64,000 nt of DNA from Desulfomonilaceae bacterium (lineage in GTDB: Bacteria > Desulfobacterota > Desulfomonilia > Desulfomonilales > Desulfomonilaceae), in assembly GCA_041662605.1 (NCBI GenBank), contig JBAZSD010000008.1, forward strand, positions 1-64,000, read 5' to 3'. The notes under the pieces were generated by a model. The model saw nothing but the letters and a program-made list of their open reading frames with translations, was not told the DNA's origin and did not search any database. Numbering within the stretch: the stretch's first letter is position 1; the number at the start of each line of letters is the position of its first letter. This document shows, in pieces, positions 53,086 to 62,333 of this stretch. Position numbers and translations under genes: made by a program.

Positions 53086-53327
53086 GTGAAAATACTTGAG
53101 GTCCGGTCTTTGCCTGCGCTAGAGATCAAACTTATAGGATTTGCTCGGCTTTGTGACCACCGAGAAATTTCACGGACACCTTTCAAAGCAGAGACCATTT
53201 AACCCTGTTCCAAACAACCGGTTACGGTCTCACCAAGTTCTATTCAGGCGAACCCCTTTTAAGGGGGACCAGGCGCTCGGCTTCGATCAAAAAGATCCAA
53301 ATCCTGCTGTTAGGGGATGGCCTATGA
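53086..53327 (+). pseudogene. Degraded dTDP-4-dehydrorhamnose 3,5-epimerase-like gene
   Basis: GTG 53086 has AAGGAAGG a normal distance upstream and opens a frame that reads KILEVRSLPALEIKLIGFAR, then LCDHR, the usual beginning of RmlC-type epimerases. It stops after 38 codons. If one base is restored near 53163 (DHR then G), the other frame continues NFTDTFQSRDHLTLF, again as expected (D-H-R-G-x-F-T-x-T-F), to a stop at 53325. The rest of the ~180-residue family, including the catalytic region, is not found downstream, so the gene is also truncated. Read by eye; a coincidence is possible. Confidence 0.42.
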
Positions 53328-53518
53328 CGCCGAACGCCCTTTTTTCAAAATTGCGAGATCCACTTTAACAGGGGGGTTCGCAATTACCTTGGCGAAACGG
53401 GCGACATTCTTGTGGAACACACTTTGCGCTACCGTTCCAGGGAAATGGGGGGATGACGCCCGCTCGCCAAAACACTATTTGATTTGATAAGGACTTTCCA
53501 ATAAGTTGAAAAGAACGA

Positions 53519-53552
53519 CACAGGGGCTCTTCCCCTTGGAAGCGCCCCTGTG
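53519..53552 (-). terminator. Terminator of the pyrophosphatase gene
   Basis: CACAGGGGC with GCCCCTGTG (9 bp) and an inner CTTCC with GGAAG around a 4-base tip. On the minus strand T-rich sequence follows a few bases later. Sits 36 bases after the hppA stop. Confidence 0.65.
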
Positions 53553-53587
53553 GTTTCAAACGTCTGAGTGGTCTACTGTTCGATAGA

Positions 53588-55672
53588 CTACTTGACGATA
53601 AACGGAACTAGTAGCAGCGCCACCATATTGACGACCTTGATGACCGGGTTCAAGGCCGGGCCCGCAGTATCCTTATACGGATCACCTACGGTATCACCGG
53701 TAACCGCCGCTTTGTGAGCTTCGCCACCCTTACCACCAAAATATCCATCTTCAATGTACTTCTTGGCGTTATCCCAGGTAGCTCCACCAGTCGTCATCGC
53801 GATGGCAAGGAACAGACCTACAACGATGCTACCGATGAGCATACCACCGAGGGCTTCCTTACCAAGTGTAAACGCCACCACTAGAGGTATCACCACCGGC
53901 AGCAGGGATGGGATAACCATCTCTTTCTGGGCTGCGGCCGTGACGATATCCACGCACTTGCCGTATTCGGCTTTGACACCAGGGAGACCTTCTCTTAGGC
54001 CTTTGATTTCCCGGAACTGTCTGCGAACTTCTTCTACGATTGATCCGGCGGCTTTCCCAACTGCGAGCATACAAAGGGCTGCGAAGAAGTAAGGAATTAT
54101 GCCTCCAATTAGCAGACCGACTAGGATTTTCGGATCAGACAGGTCGAAGGCTACCGCCTTTCCTGACAAACCTTCTATGGCTCTTGTGTACTCGGCGAAA
54201 AGGACCAGGGCCGCCAGAGCTGCGGAACCAATGGCATATCCTTTAGTAACAGCCTTTGTAGTGTTACCAACAGCGTCAAGCGGGTCCGTTCTGTTACGAA
54301 CTTCTTCCGACAAGTCGGCCATTTCAGCGATACCACCGGCGTTGTCCGTAATAGGCCCGTATGAGTCGATTGCGACAACTATTCCAGTCATGGAAAGCAT
54401 GGAAACAACGACAACAGCGATTCCGTAAAGTCCGGTTCCGGTGCTTCCGGTGAAACCACCGCCAATCGCGTATCCAATCATGATAGAGGCTGCAAGGACA
54501 AGGACAGGCAGCACTGTCGAAATCATGCTGATAGCAAGACCGGCGATGATGTTGGTGCCGTGACCGGTTGTAGAAGCCTGAGCGACATATTTAACCGGGC
54601 CGTACATACCGGTGAAATATTCAGTAATGACAACGATCAGGCCAGTAAGAACCAGACCAATTACAGCCAGGAAGAATATGCTCATTGGCTGAATGATGTA
54701 GGCCGTAGCGAGTGGCTTGCCGAGAGGAAGATACCCCGCCACGAAATAAAAGGCTATTGCGGCGAGTATGCCAGCGACGGCCATACCTTTGTAAAGAGCG
54801 CCCATGATATAGACGTCTTTTTCGTTCTTGGTCCTGCTCACTTTAACGAAGAAGGTCCCGATAATCGATGCGATAATCGCGACGCCACCGATGAGCAGCG
54901 GCATAAAGAAAGCGGGCGTCCCCATACCATAGATAGTGCTGCCGAGCAACATCGCCGCTACGATCGTAACAGTGTAGGTTTCATAAAGGTCGGCGGCCAT
55001 ACCCGCGCAGTCACCAACGTTGTCACCAACGTTGTCAGCGATAACACCCGCGTTACGGGGATCGTCTTCCGGAAGATCGGCTTCGACTTTACCAATAAGG
55101 TCGGCGCCCACGTCCGCGGCTTTGGTGTAGATACCTCCACCCACACGGGCGAACACGCTCATGAGTGAACTACCAAAACCAAGACCTACAAGAGCGGTAA
55201 AGATTTGGTGTTCGTCGGCATTGTTTCCCCTGGCGAGCATGTAAAAACCGGCGACACCTAGCAGAGCAAGACCTGTAACCACGATTCCGGTCACAGACCC
55301 ACCCTTGAACGCGACGTCCATAGCGTCCGCAAGGCTCTTACCCGCAGCAGCGGCCACGCGCACGTTCGCGTTGACGGAAACTTTCATCCCCAGGAAACCA
55401 GCAAGACCTGACCCAATCAAACCGACCAAGAAGCCGATTGCCGGCATCCTTCCGAGGGCAACCCAGAGGATAACAAACAAGATAGCCGCGATAATAGCCA
55501 CGACCTTATACTGGCGAGTCAGATAAGCCATTGCGCCTTCAGCGACATAGCTGGATATTTCCCGCATTCGCTCATTGCCCGCATCCTGCTTAAATACCCA
55601 ACCCGCGGTTATTAGGCTATAGGCCACTCCCGCGCCCCCACATAATAGGGCGACATAAACAACCCAGTCCAT
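53588..55672 (-). CDS. hppA: Membrane-bound H+-translocating pyrophosphatase, K+-independent type
   Basis: 694 residues with about 16 membrane helices and an excellent ribosome binding site (AAGGAGGT). The substrate-site motif [20 protein letters not shown], with [20 protein letters not shown] and the C-terminal [18 protein letters not shown], identifies the M-PPase family, which couples pyrophosphate hydrolysis to ion pumping. [18 protein letters not shown] has Lys where K+-dependent enzymes have Ala, the signature of the K+-independent H+-pumping class. It lets the cell conserve energy from biosynthetic pyrophosphate. Monocistronic. Confidence 0.95.
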   Translation of the reverse strand: MDWVVYVALLCGGAGVAYSLITAGWVFKQDAGNERMREISSYVAEGAMAYLTRQYKVVAIIAAILFVILWVALGRMPAIGFLVGLIGSGLAGFLGMKVSVNANVRVAAAAGKSLADAMDVAFKGGSVTGIVVTGLALLGVAGFYMLARGNNADEHQIFTALVGLGFGSSLMSVFARVGGGIYTKAADVGADLIGKVEADLPEDDPRNAGVIADNVGDNVGDCAGMAADLYETYTVTIVAAMLLGSTIYGMGTPAFFMPLLIGGVAIIASIIGTFFVKVSRTKNEKDVYIMGALYKGMAVAGILAAIAFYFVAGYLPLGKPLATAYIIQPMSIFFLAVIGLVLTGLIVVITEYFTGMYGPVKYVAQASTTGHGTNIIAGLAISMISTVLPVLVLAASIMIGYAIGGGFTGSTGTGLYGIAVVVVSMLSMTGIVVAIDSYGPITDNAGGIAEMADLSEEVRNRTDPLDAVGNTTKAVTKGYAIGSAALAALVLFAEYTRAIEGLSGKAVAFDLSDPKILVGLLIGGIIPYFFAALCMLAVGKAAGSIVEEVRRQFREIKGLREGLPGVKAEYGKCVDIVTAAAQKEMVIPSLLPVVIPLVVAFTLGKEALGGMLIGSIVVGLFLAIAMTTGGATWDNAKKYIEDGYFGGKGGEAHKAAVTGDTVGDPYKDTAGPALNPVIKVVNMVALLLVPFIVK

Positions 55673-56123
55673 CCACCTACCTCCTTAGAATGTTTAGCGA
55701 ACACTTTATAATGGAAAATACTAGTGTATTGTTGAACATTATATAGATTTGGGTTTATGTCAAGGACAAATAGAGACTCGCTCAATCATGAATTTGCTTA
55801 TCTGACTCTTGATTACATCGTTTTAAAGGACTCAATAGACTTGTACCGATGAAGTCTTACCTTTAAGCGATATTTCGCGCCAGATCTGACAACATAGAAA
55901 GGTGTCTTGGTCGTCGCGAGTCTGTGCATTAATCAGTATGTACGTATTATGCCATTTCCTGAATAGATCTTGAACCCGTGAAGCAATACTCACAGTATCT
56001 CTAACCATTATTTCTTGCGAATCTAATATCGGGGTCTCAGGAAAGGAAATTTTTGGAACAGTCCGTCTAATAACGAGCCCTACTTAACAGAATGTTTTTC
56101 ATGACCTCAAAAATCGAGAGAAT
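55673..56123. other. Intergenic region with a cyclase remnant
   Basis: 451 bases between hppA and the secreted SagB-like gene, both on the minus strand. The hppA promoter should lie in the AT-rich part near 55690-55770; TTGACA (minus strand, near 55765) has no well-spaced -10. 55832-56083 holds a degraded nucleotide-cyclase fragment described separately. Confidence 0.45.
55832..56083 (-). pseudogene. Fragment of an adenylate/guanylate cyclase catalytic domain
   Basis: A minus-strand frame of 83 codons without a proper start ends in a stop at 55832. It reads EIMVRDTVSIASRVQDLFRK, then ILINAQTR and ISLKGKTSSVQVY. This follows the end of class III cyclases (GDTVNxASRLQ…ILIS…VxLKGKxxPVxVY). The catalytic metal residues and the upstream two-thirds are absent, and the internal ATG at 56008 has no ribosome binding site. 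I read it as the leftover 3' end of a lost cyclase gene. Motif-level recognition only. Confidence 0.45.
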
Positions 56124-56816
56124 TTATTTCCCCACCGGCACTATTAATAAAGGACTTACCCCTGCCGGAATTTTCATGGCTGAGGAAACCGAATTGTCAT
56201 CAAAAGCTCCCACAGTCCCGACCCTCAGGCCCAACGCTTCTGCCTGAAGATAGAGATTCTGGTTCGAAGCGCCCGATTCCATGAAGACGTACTGAATTCC
56301 TCTGTTCCCATATTTGGCGGTGGTTTTGGCAAACGCGGCGCCAATAACCACTACAGCAGGAGCTGCAGCAAGCCACATTTGTGATAACGCGGCCTGAGCA
56401 AGGGCTGCCCTGGAATCCGATTCGGAAATTTGAAGTAGAGAATTATTAAACGAGTTGTACTGAAACACACCGGCCGGTAATCCTTTTACCGTTTGATTCC
56501 CTGTAAGCAGGAATATTTCTAAAGGATAGATTCCGCCTGCCGACGGCACGGTTTTGGCGGTAGCTCCACTCATAGCGTCTACAGGCAGGACACCATTCGC
56601 CGCCCATAGCAATTGAGAAATCTGCTCCAGTGTCAACGGCTCTTTAGAGTAATGCCTGACTGATTTTTTCTTCAACATTCCCGCTTCCACAGACATTTTT
56701 CCTGTCAAACCGGGTTTGGGAAGCTTAAACTCCTGCGCTCCAAACACGCGTTCCTGGAACAACTGGCCCAACACCAGAGCGATTACGCAAAACATCAAGG
56801 ATTTTATCGACTTCAT
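56124..56816 (-). CDS. Exported SagB/nitroreductase-like protein
   Basis: 230 residues, GGAGAAAG upstream. A Sec signal peptide (about 1-27, ending RVFGAQEF) precedes a single nitroreductase-fold domain: KKKSVRHYSKEPLTLEQISQ, LLWAANG, TVPSAGGIYPLEIFLLTG, MESGASNQNLYLQAEALGLR and VGTVGAFDD. This is the SagB/ThcOx branch, here single-domain and exported. Periplasmic FMN proteins exist but export of the cofactor must be explained. Unlike the cytoplasmic double-domain protein at 21.6 kb. Role unknown. Confidence 0.85.
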   Translation of the reverse strand: MKSIKSLMFCVIALVLGQLFQERVFGAQEFKLPKPGLTGKMSVEAGMLKKKSVRHYSKEPLTLEQISQLLWAANGVLPVDAMSGATAKTVPSAGGIYPLEIFLLTGNQTVKGLPAGVFQYNSFNNSLLQISESDSRAALAQAALSQMWLAAAPAVVVIGAAFAKTTAKYGNRGIQYVFMESGASNQNLYLQAEALGLRVGTVGAFDDNSVSSAMKIPAGVSPLLIVPVGK

Positions 56817-56936
56817 GGGTTTGTCTTTCTCCGTTTATATACTCCAAACAATTATCCTATTGGATCTGGAAACACAACGGGCCCTGTGGTAAATTTGTTG
56901 CTTAGACATATTTTTCAGTCAGAAAAGGAATCATAA

Positions 56937-57350
56937 ATGCAAAAAACTCTATCGATAATCAAGCCCGACGGTGTGGAGAAAAATCTGATCGGGGAAGTGG
57001 TTAGAATTTTTGAATCAGAAGGCATTCGGATAGCGGCCATGAAAATGAAAAGGCTCAGCAAGCCCGAGGCAGAAGGATTTTACTATGTTCACAGCGAGAG
57101 GCCATTCTTTCCTGAGCTGGTGGAATTCATGACCTCTGGGCCAGTGGTGATAATGGTTCTGGAGGCCGGGGACGTGATAAAACGCAACAGGGAGTTGATG
57201 GGAGCGACGGATCCTTCGGAGGCAGCGGCCGGAACAATTAGAGCCAGTTGGGCGGGTAGTAAACAGAATAATATAGTTCATGGCTCTGATTCGGAAGAAA
57301 GCGCAAACTTTGAGATCAGCTACTTCTTCAGTGGCACAGAGATATTTTGA
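56937..57350 (+). CDS. ndk: Nucleoside diphosphate kinase
   Basis: 137 residues, AAGGA upstream. [57 protein letters not shown] and the active-site NNIVHGSDS with phospho-His H115. It equalises nucleoside triphosphate pools by phosphate transfer. Slightly shorter insert near RASWAGSKQ than usual. The next gene, rlmN, begins inside its stop codon (TTGA). Confidence 0.96.
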   Translation: MQKTLSIIKPDGVEKNLIGEVVRIFESEGIRIAAMKMKRLSKPEAEGFYYVHSERPFFPELVEFMTSGPVVIMVLEAGDVIKRNRELMGATDPSEAAAGTIRASWAGSKQNNIVHGSDSEESANFEISYFFSGTEIF

Positions 57351-58411
57351 CGACCAGCTTCTCCAATATTAGGGCGGACCGTCTACCGGATCTAGCCGGG
57401 ATGACTCTGGATGAGGCGGAGTCATTTTTCATTGCTTTGAATCAGGACAAGTACCGTGCCGCTCAGGTCCTGAGATGGATACATCAGGGGCTCTGCGTAT
57501 CTTTTGACCCTATGACCAATCTCTCCAAGAAATTGCGGGAGCTGCTTAGCGGCGCTGCCCGCATAGAGCGCCTCAACAAGATCAAGACAATGGAATCCCA
57601 GGATGGGGTCAGAAAATTCCTCTTCGGTCTGACGGACGGCCGACAAATTGAATCCGTGTACATACCCACAGAGGATCATGACACTCTCTGTGTTTCTACT
57701 CAGGTAGGATGCGCAATGGGTTGCAAGATCTGCCGAACATCGCGGATGGGTTTCATCCGGAATCTGTCGGCTGGCGAAATTGTCGGGCAGTTACTTGAAG
57801 TCCGAAGACAGATCCCAGGCTCATCCATTACAAATGTTGTTTTTATGGGAATGGGTGAGCCCCTCGCCAATTTCGAAAATACCGTTAGGGCCATAAACAT
57901 CATGGCCAACCCTAACGGACCTCACATTTCTTGGAGGAGGATTACTGTTTCGACAGCCGGCCTGGCCCCACTTATACCTGATCTCGGGAAAACGGTTCGA
58001 GTAAAGTTGGCTGTTAGTTTGAACGCGGTCAGCGATGACATTAGAAGCATGATCATGCCCTTAAACAAAAAATATCCGCTTGATCAACTCCTTGACGCGA
58101 TGAAAAGATTTCCTTTACCAAAACGGGATCGGATTACCATAGAATATGTCATGATAAAGAGTCTTAATGATTCAGACGATGACGCTAGAAAATTGGTGAG
58201 GATCCTGAATCCAATCAGGACAAAGGTTAATCTCATACCGTTTAATGATGAATTGTCCGACGAGTTCAAAAGCCCTACGCCTGAAAGGGTGGCATCTTTT
58301 CAGGACATACTGATGTCAAAATCCTTGATGGCAATAATCCGTAAATCTCGCGGTCGCGACATACTTGCGGCCTGCGGCCAACTTGCTTCAGAAAGTGGAG
58401 GAGATTGTTGA
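57347..58411 (+). CDS. rlmN: 23S rRNA/tRNA adenine-C2 methyltransferase (radical SAM)
   Basis: 354 residues from TTG 57347, coupled to ndk. The radical SAM motif CAMGCKIC (CxxxCxxC), [35 protein letters not shown] and the C-terminal cysteine in [16 protein letters not shown] that forms the methyl-transfer adduct are all present. It methylates C2 of A2503 in 23S rRNA and A37 in some tRNAs. ndk-rlmN pairing is common in Proteobacteria. The following kinase-like gene starts within its last codons. Confidence 0.94.
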   Translation: MTTSFSNIRADRLPDLAGMTLDEAESFFIALNQDKYRAAQVLRWIHQGLCVSFDPMTNLSKKLRELLSGAARIERLNKIKTMESQDGVRKFLFGLTDGRQIESVYIPTEDHDTLCVSTQVGCAMGCKICRTSRMGFIRNLSAGEIVGQLLEVRRQIPGSSITNVVFMGMGEPLANFENTVRAINIMANPNGPHISWRRITVSTAGLAPLIPDLGKTVRVKLAVSLNAVSDDIRSMIMPLNKKYPLDQLLDAMKRFPLPKRDRITIEYVMIKSLNDSDDDARKLVRILNPIRTKVNLIPFNDELSDEFKSPTPERVASFQDILMSKSLMAIIRKSRGRDILAACGQLASESGGDC

Positions 58412-59985
58412 ATGAACATGTAGAGCGGCTGATAAACGCCTTGTCCGATCCTTCAGTTTATCCTCACCGCCCCGGATCTGTTCAGGTCATTCAAACTCAT
58501 ATCTCTGTTGTTTTTGTGGCCGGTCCTTATGTCTATAAGGTCAAGAAGCCTTTATCAATGGGTTTTCTGGATTTTTCCTCTCTCGAAAAGAGAAAATTCT
58601 TCTGCCATCAGGAAGTGACTTTGAACTCTCGTTTTTCAGAGAATATTTATCTTGGAGTGGCGCCAATTTTCGAATCATCAGCGGGAAGAATCAATTTAAA
58701 CGAAGAAGGGTCTGAGATCGAATGCGCTGTCCTGATGAGATATATCCCCGAGCAAAAGGTGCTACGCAATGCGCTCGCTCTTGGCATGGTTAATGAGAGT
58801 ACCATCGACAGGGTCTCGAACAGCATAAAGAAATTTCATTTGAAAGCGGTTGGTGGGCCCCAAATATCAATTTTTGGAGCGCCGGAAGTAATAACAAGAA
58901 ACGTAAAAGAAAATTTTTATCAGACCGAGGACTTTATTGGAGAGACAATCTCCGCTCAGACTTTTGAATCGGTTAGAAGCGCTTCTCTGAAATTTCTTGA
59001 AGAAAACAGGGGATACCTCGAGCAAAGAGTTAAAGAAGGGCACATTCGAGACTGCCATGGGGACTTGCATCTGGATCATGTGATTCTTTTTGACAAAATT
59101 ATGATGGTTGACTGCATAGAGTTCAATGACCGGTTCAGGTATTCGGATTCCCTTGCGGACATTGCCTTTTTGCTTATGGATCTTGATTTTTCAGGTTATC
59201 CGGCGTTTTCAAGGCGGGTCCTGTCAGGATACATGGGGGATGAGCGACAAAAAACCGCTCAGGATTTGTTGCTTTTTTACAAGTCGTATAGAGCCTATGT
59301 TCGCGGGAAGGTACAGAGCTTCGCTTCACGTGAGCCTGAAATTGAAGCAAAAATCCGATTGAAATCCGCTTCGACAGCTTCCAGTTATTTTCGGCTCGCC
59401 AGGGCTTATTTTCAACCCCCGCCCAATCCCACCTTGGTGATCATGTGCGGCCTTATGGGATCAGGTAAAAGTTTTCTGGCTTCGAGGCTCGCTGAAAGAC
59501 TGGGAATCAAGGCCATCCGCTCCGATGTCACAAGAAAGCAAACCATGGGGATATCCCCCGTCGAACATCGGCTTGACAACTTCGGCGAGGGAATCTATAC
59601 ACGCGAGTCGTCTGACCGAATTTACCGGCTCATGCTCGAACGGGCAGGCGTCGATTTGGAGAAGAACGAGACTGTCATACTGGACGCTTCGTTCATCAAA
59701 CGCTCAGATCGTATTGCTGCAAGGGATCTAGCGTTAGACCACAATGCCGATTTTCTTTTGATTTATTGTGAAACCACGGACGATGTCATTCATTCCAGGC
59801 TTATTCGTCGAATCGAGGAGACTGATGAACCTTCTGACGGTCGTTGGGATTTGTATCACAGCCAAAAAACCGAATTTGAGGAGATAAGTCCTGAAGAAGG
59901 AGCAATTACAAAATATGACCCAAGTCTGGATATCAATGAGTTTCTGGCTCCTATTACCAGACAGGTCGCGTTCGGTTGTTCATAG
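58408..59985 (+). CDS. Aminoglycoside phosphotransferase-like/P-loop kinase fusion protein
   Basis: 525 residues. TTG 58408 is preferred, five bases after GGAGGA; TTG 58405 is too close. The first ~330 residues are an APH-type kinase-like domain (VYKVKKPLSMGFLDFSSLEK, HIRDCHGDLHLDHVILF, VDCIEFNDRFRYSDSLADIA). The last ~170 residues are an AAA/zeta-toxin-like P-loop kinase (IMCGLMGSGKSFLASRLAER, then IRSDVTRKQTMG). This COG2187-COG0645 fusion is widespread and not an antibiotic-resistance enzyme as far as is known; substrate unknown. Translationally coupled to rlmN. Confidence 0.87.
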   Translation: MNEHVERLINALSDPSVYPHRPGSVQVIQTHISVVFVAGPYVYKVKKPLSMGFLDFSSLEKRKFFCHQEVTLNSRFSENIYLGVAPIFESSAGRINLNEEGSEIECAVLMRYIPEQKVLRNALALGMVNESTIDRVSNSIKKFHLKAVGGPQISIFGAPEVITRNVKENFYQTEDFIGETISAQTFESVRSASLKFLEENRGYLEQRVKEGHIRDCHGDLHLDHVILFDKIMMVDCIEFNDRFRYSDSLADIAFLLMDLDFSGYPAFSRRVLSGYMGDERQKTAQDLLLFYKSYRAYVRGKVQSFASREPEIEAKIRLKSASTASSYFRLARAYFQPPPNPTLVIMCGLMGSGKSFLASRLAERLGIKAIRSDVTRKQTMGISPVEHRLDNFGEGIYTRESSDRIYRLMLERAGVDLEKNETVILDASFIKRSDRIAARDLALDHNADFLLIYCETTDDVIHSRLIRRIEETDEPSDGRWDLYHSQKTEFEEISPEEGAITKYDPSLDINEFLAPITRQVAFGCS

Positions 59986-60039
59986 GGCTTTGTTTTAACA
60001 GGTATAAACTTCGCAAATAAATTGTCCGCCAGGATTCAG

Positions 60040-60993
60040 ATGTTTCTTTTCCACTTCATGTCAAACCAGAGAAAAAATTTGTTCGAAGTGTTGAATACCA
60101 AATCGAGAAGAGTGTTTTGCCCTTGGGTTTTGGCGCTGGTCGTTTTTTTGACTTTGGTTGCTTGTGTTCCCCAGAAGTCAGAGTCGCCAGGAAAGGTCCA
60201 GAAGACTGTCGAACTCCATTATCAGTTGGGGATAAATTTTTTGAATGAGGGCAAAACTCCGCAAGCCATAAAGGAATTGTTGGCGGCTCAAATGCTGGCG
60301 CCGGGCAACGGCGACATTGAACATGCCCTGGGATTGGCTTATCAGCGAAAGGGCATGTACGATGAAGCCGTGACTCAATACAAAATAGCTCTTGAAAAGG
60401 ATCCCAAGTTAACTGAAGCCAAGAACAATCTTGGTACAGCTTATTTGGCCAAGGGGATGCCGGATGACGCCATAAAGAAATTCGAAGAATGTTTGAAGGA
60501 CCCTACCTATTTAACACCGGAAAAGGCCGCCTATAACCTTGGAGTAGCGTATAATCAGAAAAACGATCTCGACAAGGCCATCATTAATTATGAACGGTCC
60601 GCCCTGCTCAAAGACGACAATATCAACGCGTTGTTCAATCTCGGTTTTTGCTACGAAGAAAAAAAGGATTTCAACAGGGCTCTAGAAGATTACAAAAAGG
60701 CCCTGGCCGTTGACCCTTCATTCAAAGAAGCTTTGTATAGAATTGGGTTAATTTATCAGGAAAGAAAAGATTACCCCGCTGCAACTGAAGCGTTTCGGAA
60801 AGTCGTTGAAATTGATCCGGAATTTCTGGTTGGGCATCTGAAGTTGGGTGAGTCTCTCCTTAATGAAGGAGACAAATCAGAAGGCATAAAGAAACTTGAA
60901 TTCGTAGTAAAAAATGATCCGGAAGGACAAATCGGCAATGAGGCCAGACGCATAATAGGCGAAAATTCAAAGCAAAAGCGGGAAAACAAGTAA
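60040..60993 (+). CDS. TPR-repeat lipoprotein (PilF/PilW-like)
   Basis: 317 residues from ATG 60040 (AGGA five bases upstream); the frame is open to a TTG at 60022. A hydrophobic segment (about 29-42) ends in lipobox LVAC. Then come about six or seven tetratricopeptide repeats: GINFLNEGKTPQAIKELLAA, GLAYQRKGMYDEAVTQYKIA, LGTAYLAKGMPDDAIKKFEE, LGVAYNQKNDLDKAIINYER, NLGFCYEEKKDFNRALEDYK, IGLIYQERKDYPAATEAFRK. The layout matches PilF/PilW lipoproteins of type IV pili or general TPR scaffolds. No pilus genes are nearby, so the specific role is open. Confidence 0.85.
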   Translation: MFLFHFMSNQRKNLFEVLNTKSRRVFCPWVLALVVFLTLVACVPQKSESPGKVQKTVELHYQLGINFLNEGKTPQAIKELLAAQMLAPGNGDIEHALGLAYQRKGMYDEAVTQYKIALEKDPKLTEAKNNLGTAYLAKGMPDDAIKKFEECLKDPTYLTPEKAAYNLGVAYNQKNDLDKAIINYERSALLKDDNINALFNLGFCYEEKKDFNRALEDYKKALAVDPSFKEALYRIGLIYQERKDYPAATEAFRKVVEIDPEFLVGHLKLGESLLNEGDKSEGIKKLEFVVKNDPEGQIGNEARRIIGENSKQKRENK

Positions 60994-61051
60994 GATTATA
61001 ATTCCGAACATGTTCTGCTAAATAAAATGTTTAGCAACCAAGGAGTCGAAA

Positions 61052-61651
61052 ATGCCCAAGATTTATAGAGCCCTGATCAGTGTGACGGACAAGAGTGGAG
61101 TGACCAAATTTGCTTCAGACCTCCACTCCTTTGGCGTGGAAATTCTCTCCACAGGGGGCACAGCCAAGACCATTGCCGCTTCTGGAATTAAAATTAAGGA
61201 AGTCTCAGAGTTCACGGGATTCCCGGAGATGCTTGACGGCAGGGTAAAAACGTTACACCCCAAGGTTCATGGCGGCATTCTGGGTATACGATCCAATCCC
61301 GATCACGCTGATGCCATGAAAAAGCATGGGATAGAGCCTATAGACATGGTGGTCGTCAACCTTTACGCGTTTGAGAAAACCATTGAGGACCCGTCTTGTT
61401 CTCTCGCCAACGCAATAGAAAATATTGATATCGGAGGCCCGACACTATTGCGAGCGGCGGCGAAGAATTACCCTTTCGTTACGGTTATTACGGACCCGGA
61501 TGATTATGTCAGAGTAATAGACGAGATGAAAGCCATGGGAGGCTCAGTTTCGGAAGCGACCAATTTCAGGCTGGCCAAGAAGGTTTTCAGACTCACCAAT
61601 CAATATGACGGGGCTATTGCCACATATCTTGAATCAATAAAGCCTTCATGA
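61052..61651 (+). CDS. Stand-alone IMP cyclohydrolase (PurH N-terminal domain)
   Basis: 199 residues, AAGGAG upstream. [70 protein letters not shown] and [20 protein letters not shown] equal the MGS-fold cyclohydrolase half of PurH, closing the purine ring to IMP. The AICAR transformylase half is missing; the stop lies at the normal domain end, and no second half follows. Separate cyclohydrolases occur in several Deltaproteobacteria, where the transformylase is a different protein. Followed 75 bases later by purE. Confidence 0.9.
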   Translation: MPKIYRALISVTDKSGVTKFASDLHSFGVEILSTGGTAKTIAASGIKIKEVSEFTGFPEMLDGRVKTLHPKVHGGILGIRSNPDHADAMKKHGIEPIDMVVVNLYAFEKTIEDPSCSLANAIENIDIGGPTLLRAAAKNYPFVTVITDPDDYVRVIDEMKAMGGSVSEATNFRLAKKVFRLTNQYDGAIATYLESIKPS

Positions 61652-61726
61652 CCGTTTCGCAGGCTGGTTTTTGTTTCACGTCGATGAGTAATGCGCTGGA
61701 GATCTAGATAAAAGGTGAAATACTCT

Positions 61727-62221
61727 ATGGTTGATGTTCAGGTTGGAATACTTATGGGAAGCGACTCAGACCTTCCCAAAATGAAGAAGGCGGCTGAGGT
61801 CCTGGATTTATTCGAAGTTCGCTATTTCATGACGGTAGCGTCGGCGCACCGCACACCCGAACGGGTAATCGAGATTGCACGGCGGGCTGAAACCGAAGGT
61901 TGGAAAGTTCTAATCGCTGGAGCGGGCATGGCCGCTCATTTGGCGGGATTCCTAGCTGCCCACACCGTGTTGCCGATTATAGGCGTGCCGATGGATTCGT
62001 CGTCGCTTGGTGGAATTGACGCGTTACTTTCCACTGTTCAGATGCCAGGTGGTATTCCGGTGGCATGCATGGGGATAGGCTCCAGCGGCGCAAAAAACGC
62101 GGGGTTGTTCGCTGTAGAGATACTAGCCTGCTTCGACACCGGCCTGCGCAGAAGACTTCTGGATTACAGGACTGAACAAAGGGAAATTATCGAAAAAAAA
62201 GCCCATAAGGTAGAGAATTAG
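61727..62221 (+). CDS. purE: N5-carboxyaminoimidazole ribonucleotide mutase
   Basis: 164 residues from ATG 61727 (AGG nine to ten bases upstream); a GTG four codons earlier is possible. VGILMGSDSDLPKMKKAAEV, VASAHRTPERVIEIA, IAGAGMAAHLAGFLAAHTVL, PIIGVPMDSSSLGGIDALLS and TVQMPGGIPVACMGIG are the class I PurE blocks. It moves the carboxylate of N5-CAIR to give CAIR in purine synthesis. Its neighbour supplies the last ring-closing step, so the pair forms a small purine unit; the partner PurK is not seen. Confidence 0.95.
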   Translation: MVDVQVGILMGSDSDLPKMKKAAEVLDLFEVRYFMTVASAHRTPERVIEIARRAETEGWKVLIAGAGMAAHLAGFLAAHTVLPIIGVPMDSSSLGGIDALLSTVQMPGGIPVACMGIGSSGAKNAGLFAVEILACFDTGLRRRLLDYRTEQREIIEKKAHKVEN

Positions 62222-62333
62222 TCGGAATGAATAGATCGCGGGCTGAAATTTGTCCCCTGTTGGGGTGATTTGACGCACACTTCAGCGTGGACTGATTATC
62301 CTTGAGCTGGAGCGTGCGTACAAGTATCCTTAT

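Larger units (their letters stand above)
52832..53587. other. 756-base region with a degraded epimerase gene
   Basis: Holds a weak promoter (TATAAT at 52957-52962), leader hairpins (CCGAGA with TCTCGG near 52974-52994; CGGTTT with AAACCG near 53027-53044), a broken RmlC-like frame at 53086-53327, then about 200 bases with nothing recognised, and the hppA terminator at 53519-53552. Confidence 0.45.

Noticed and set aside
54560..55168. 202-codon frame antisense to hppA
   Set aside because: Mirror of a highly conserved membrane protein gene; no ribosome binding site or domain.
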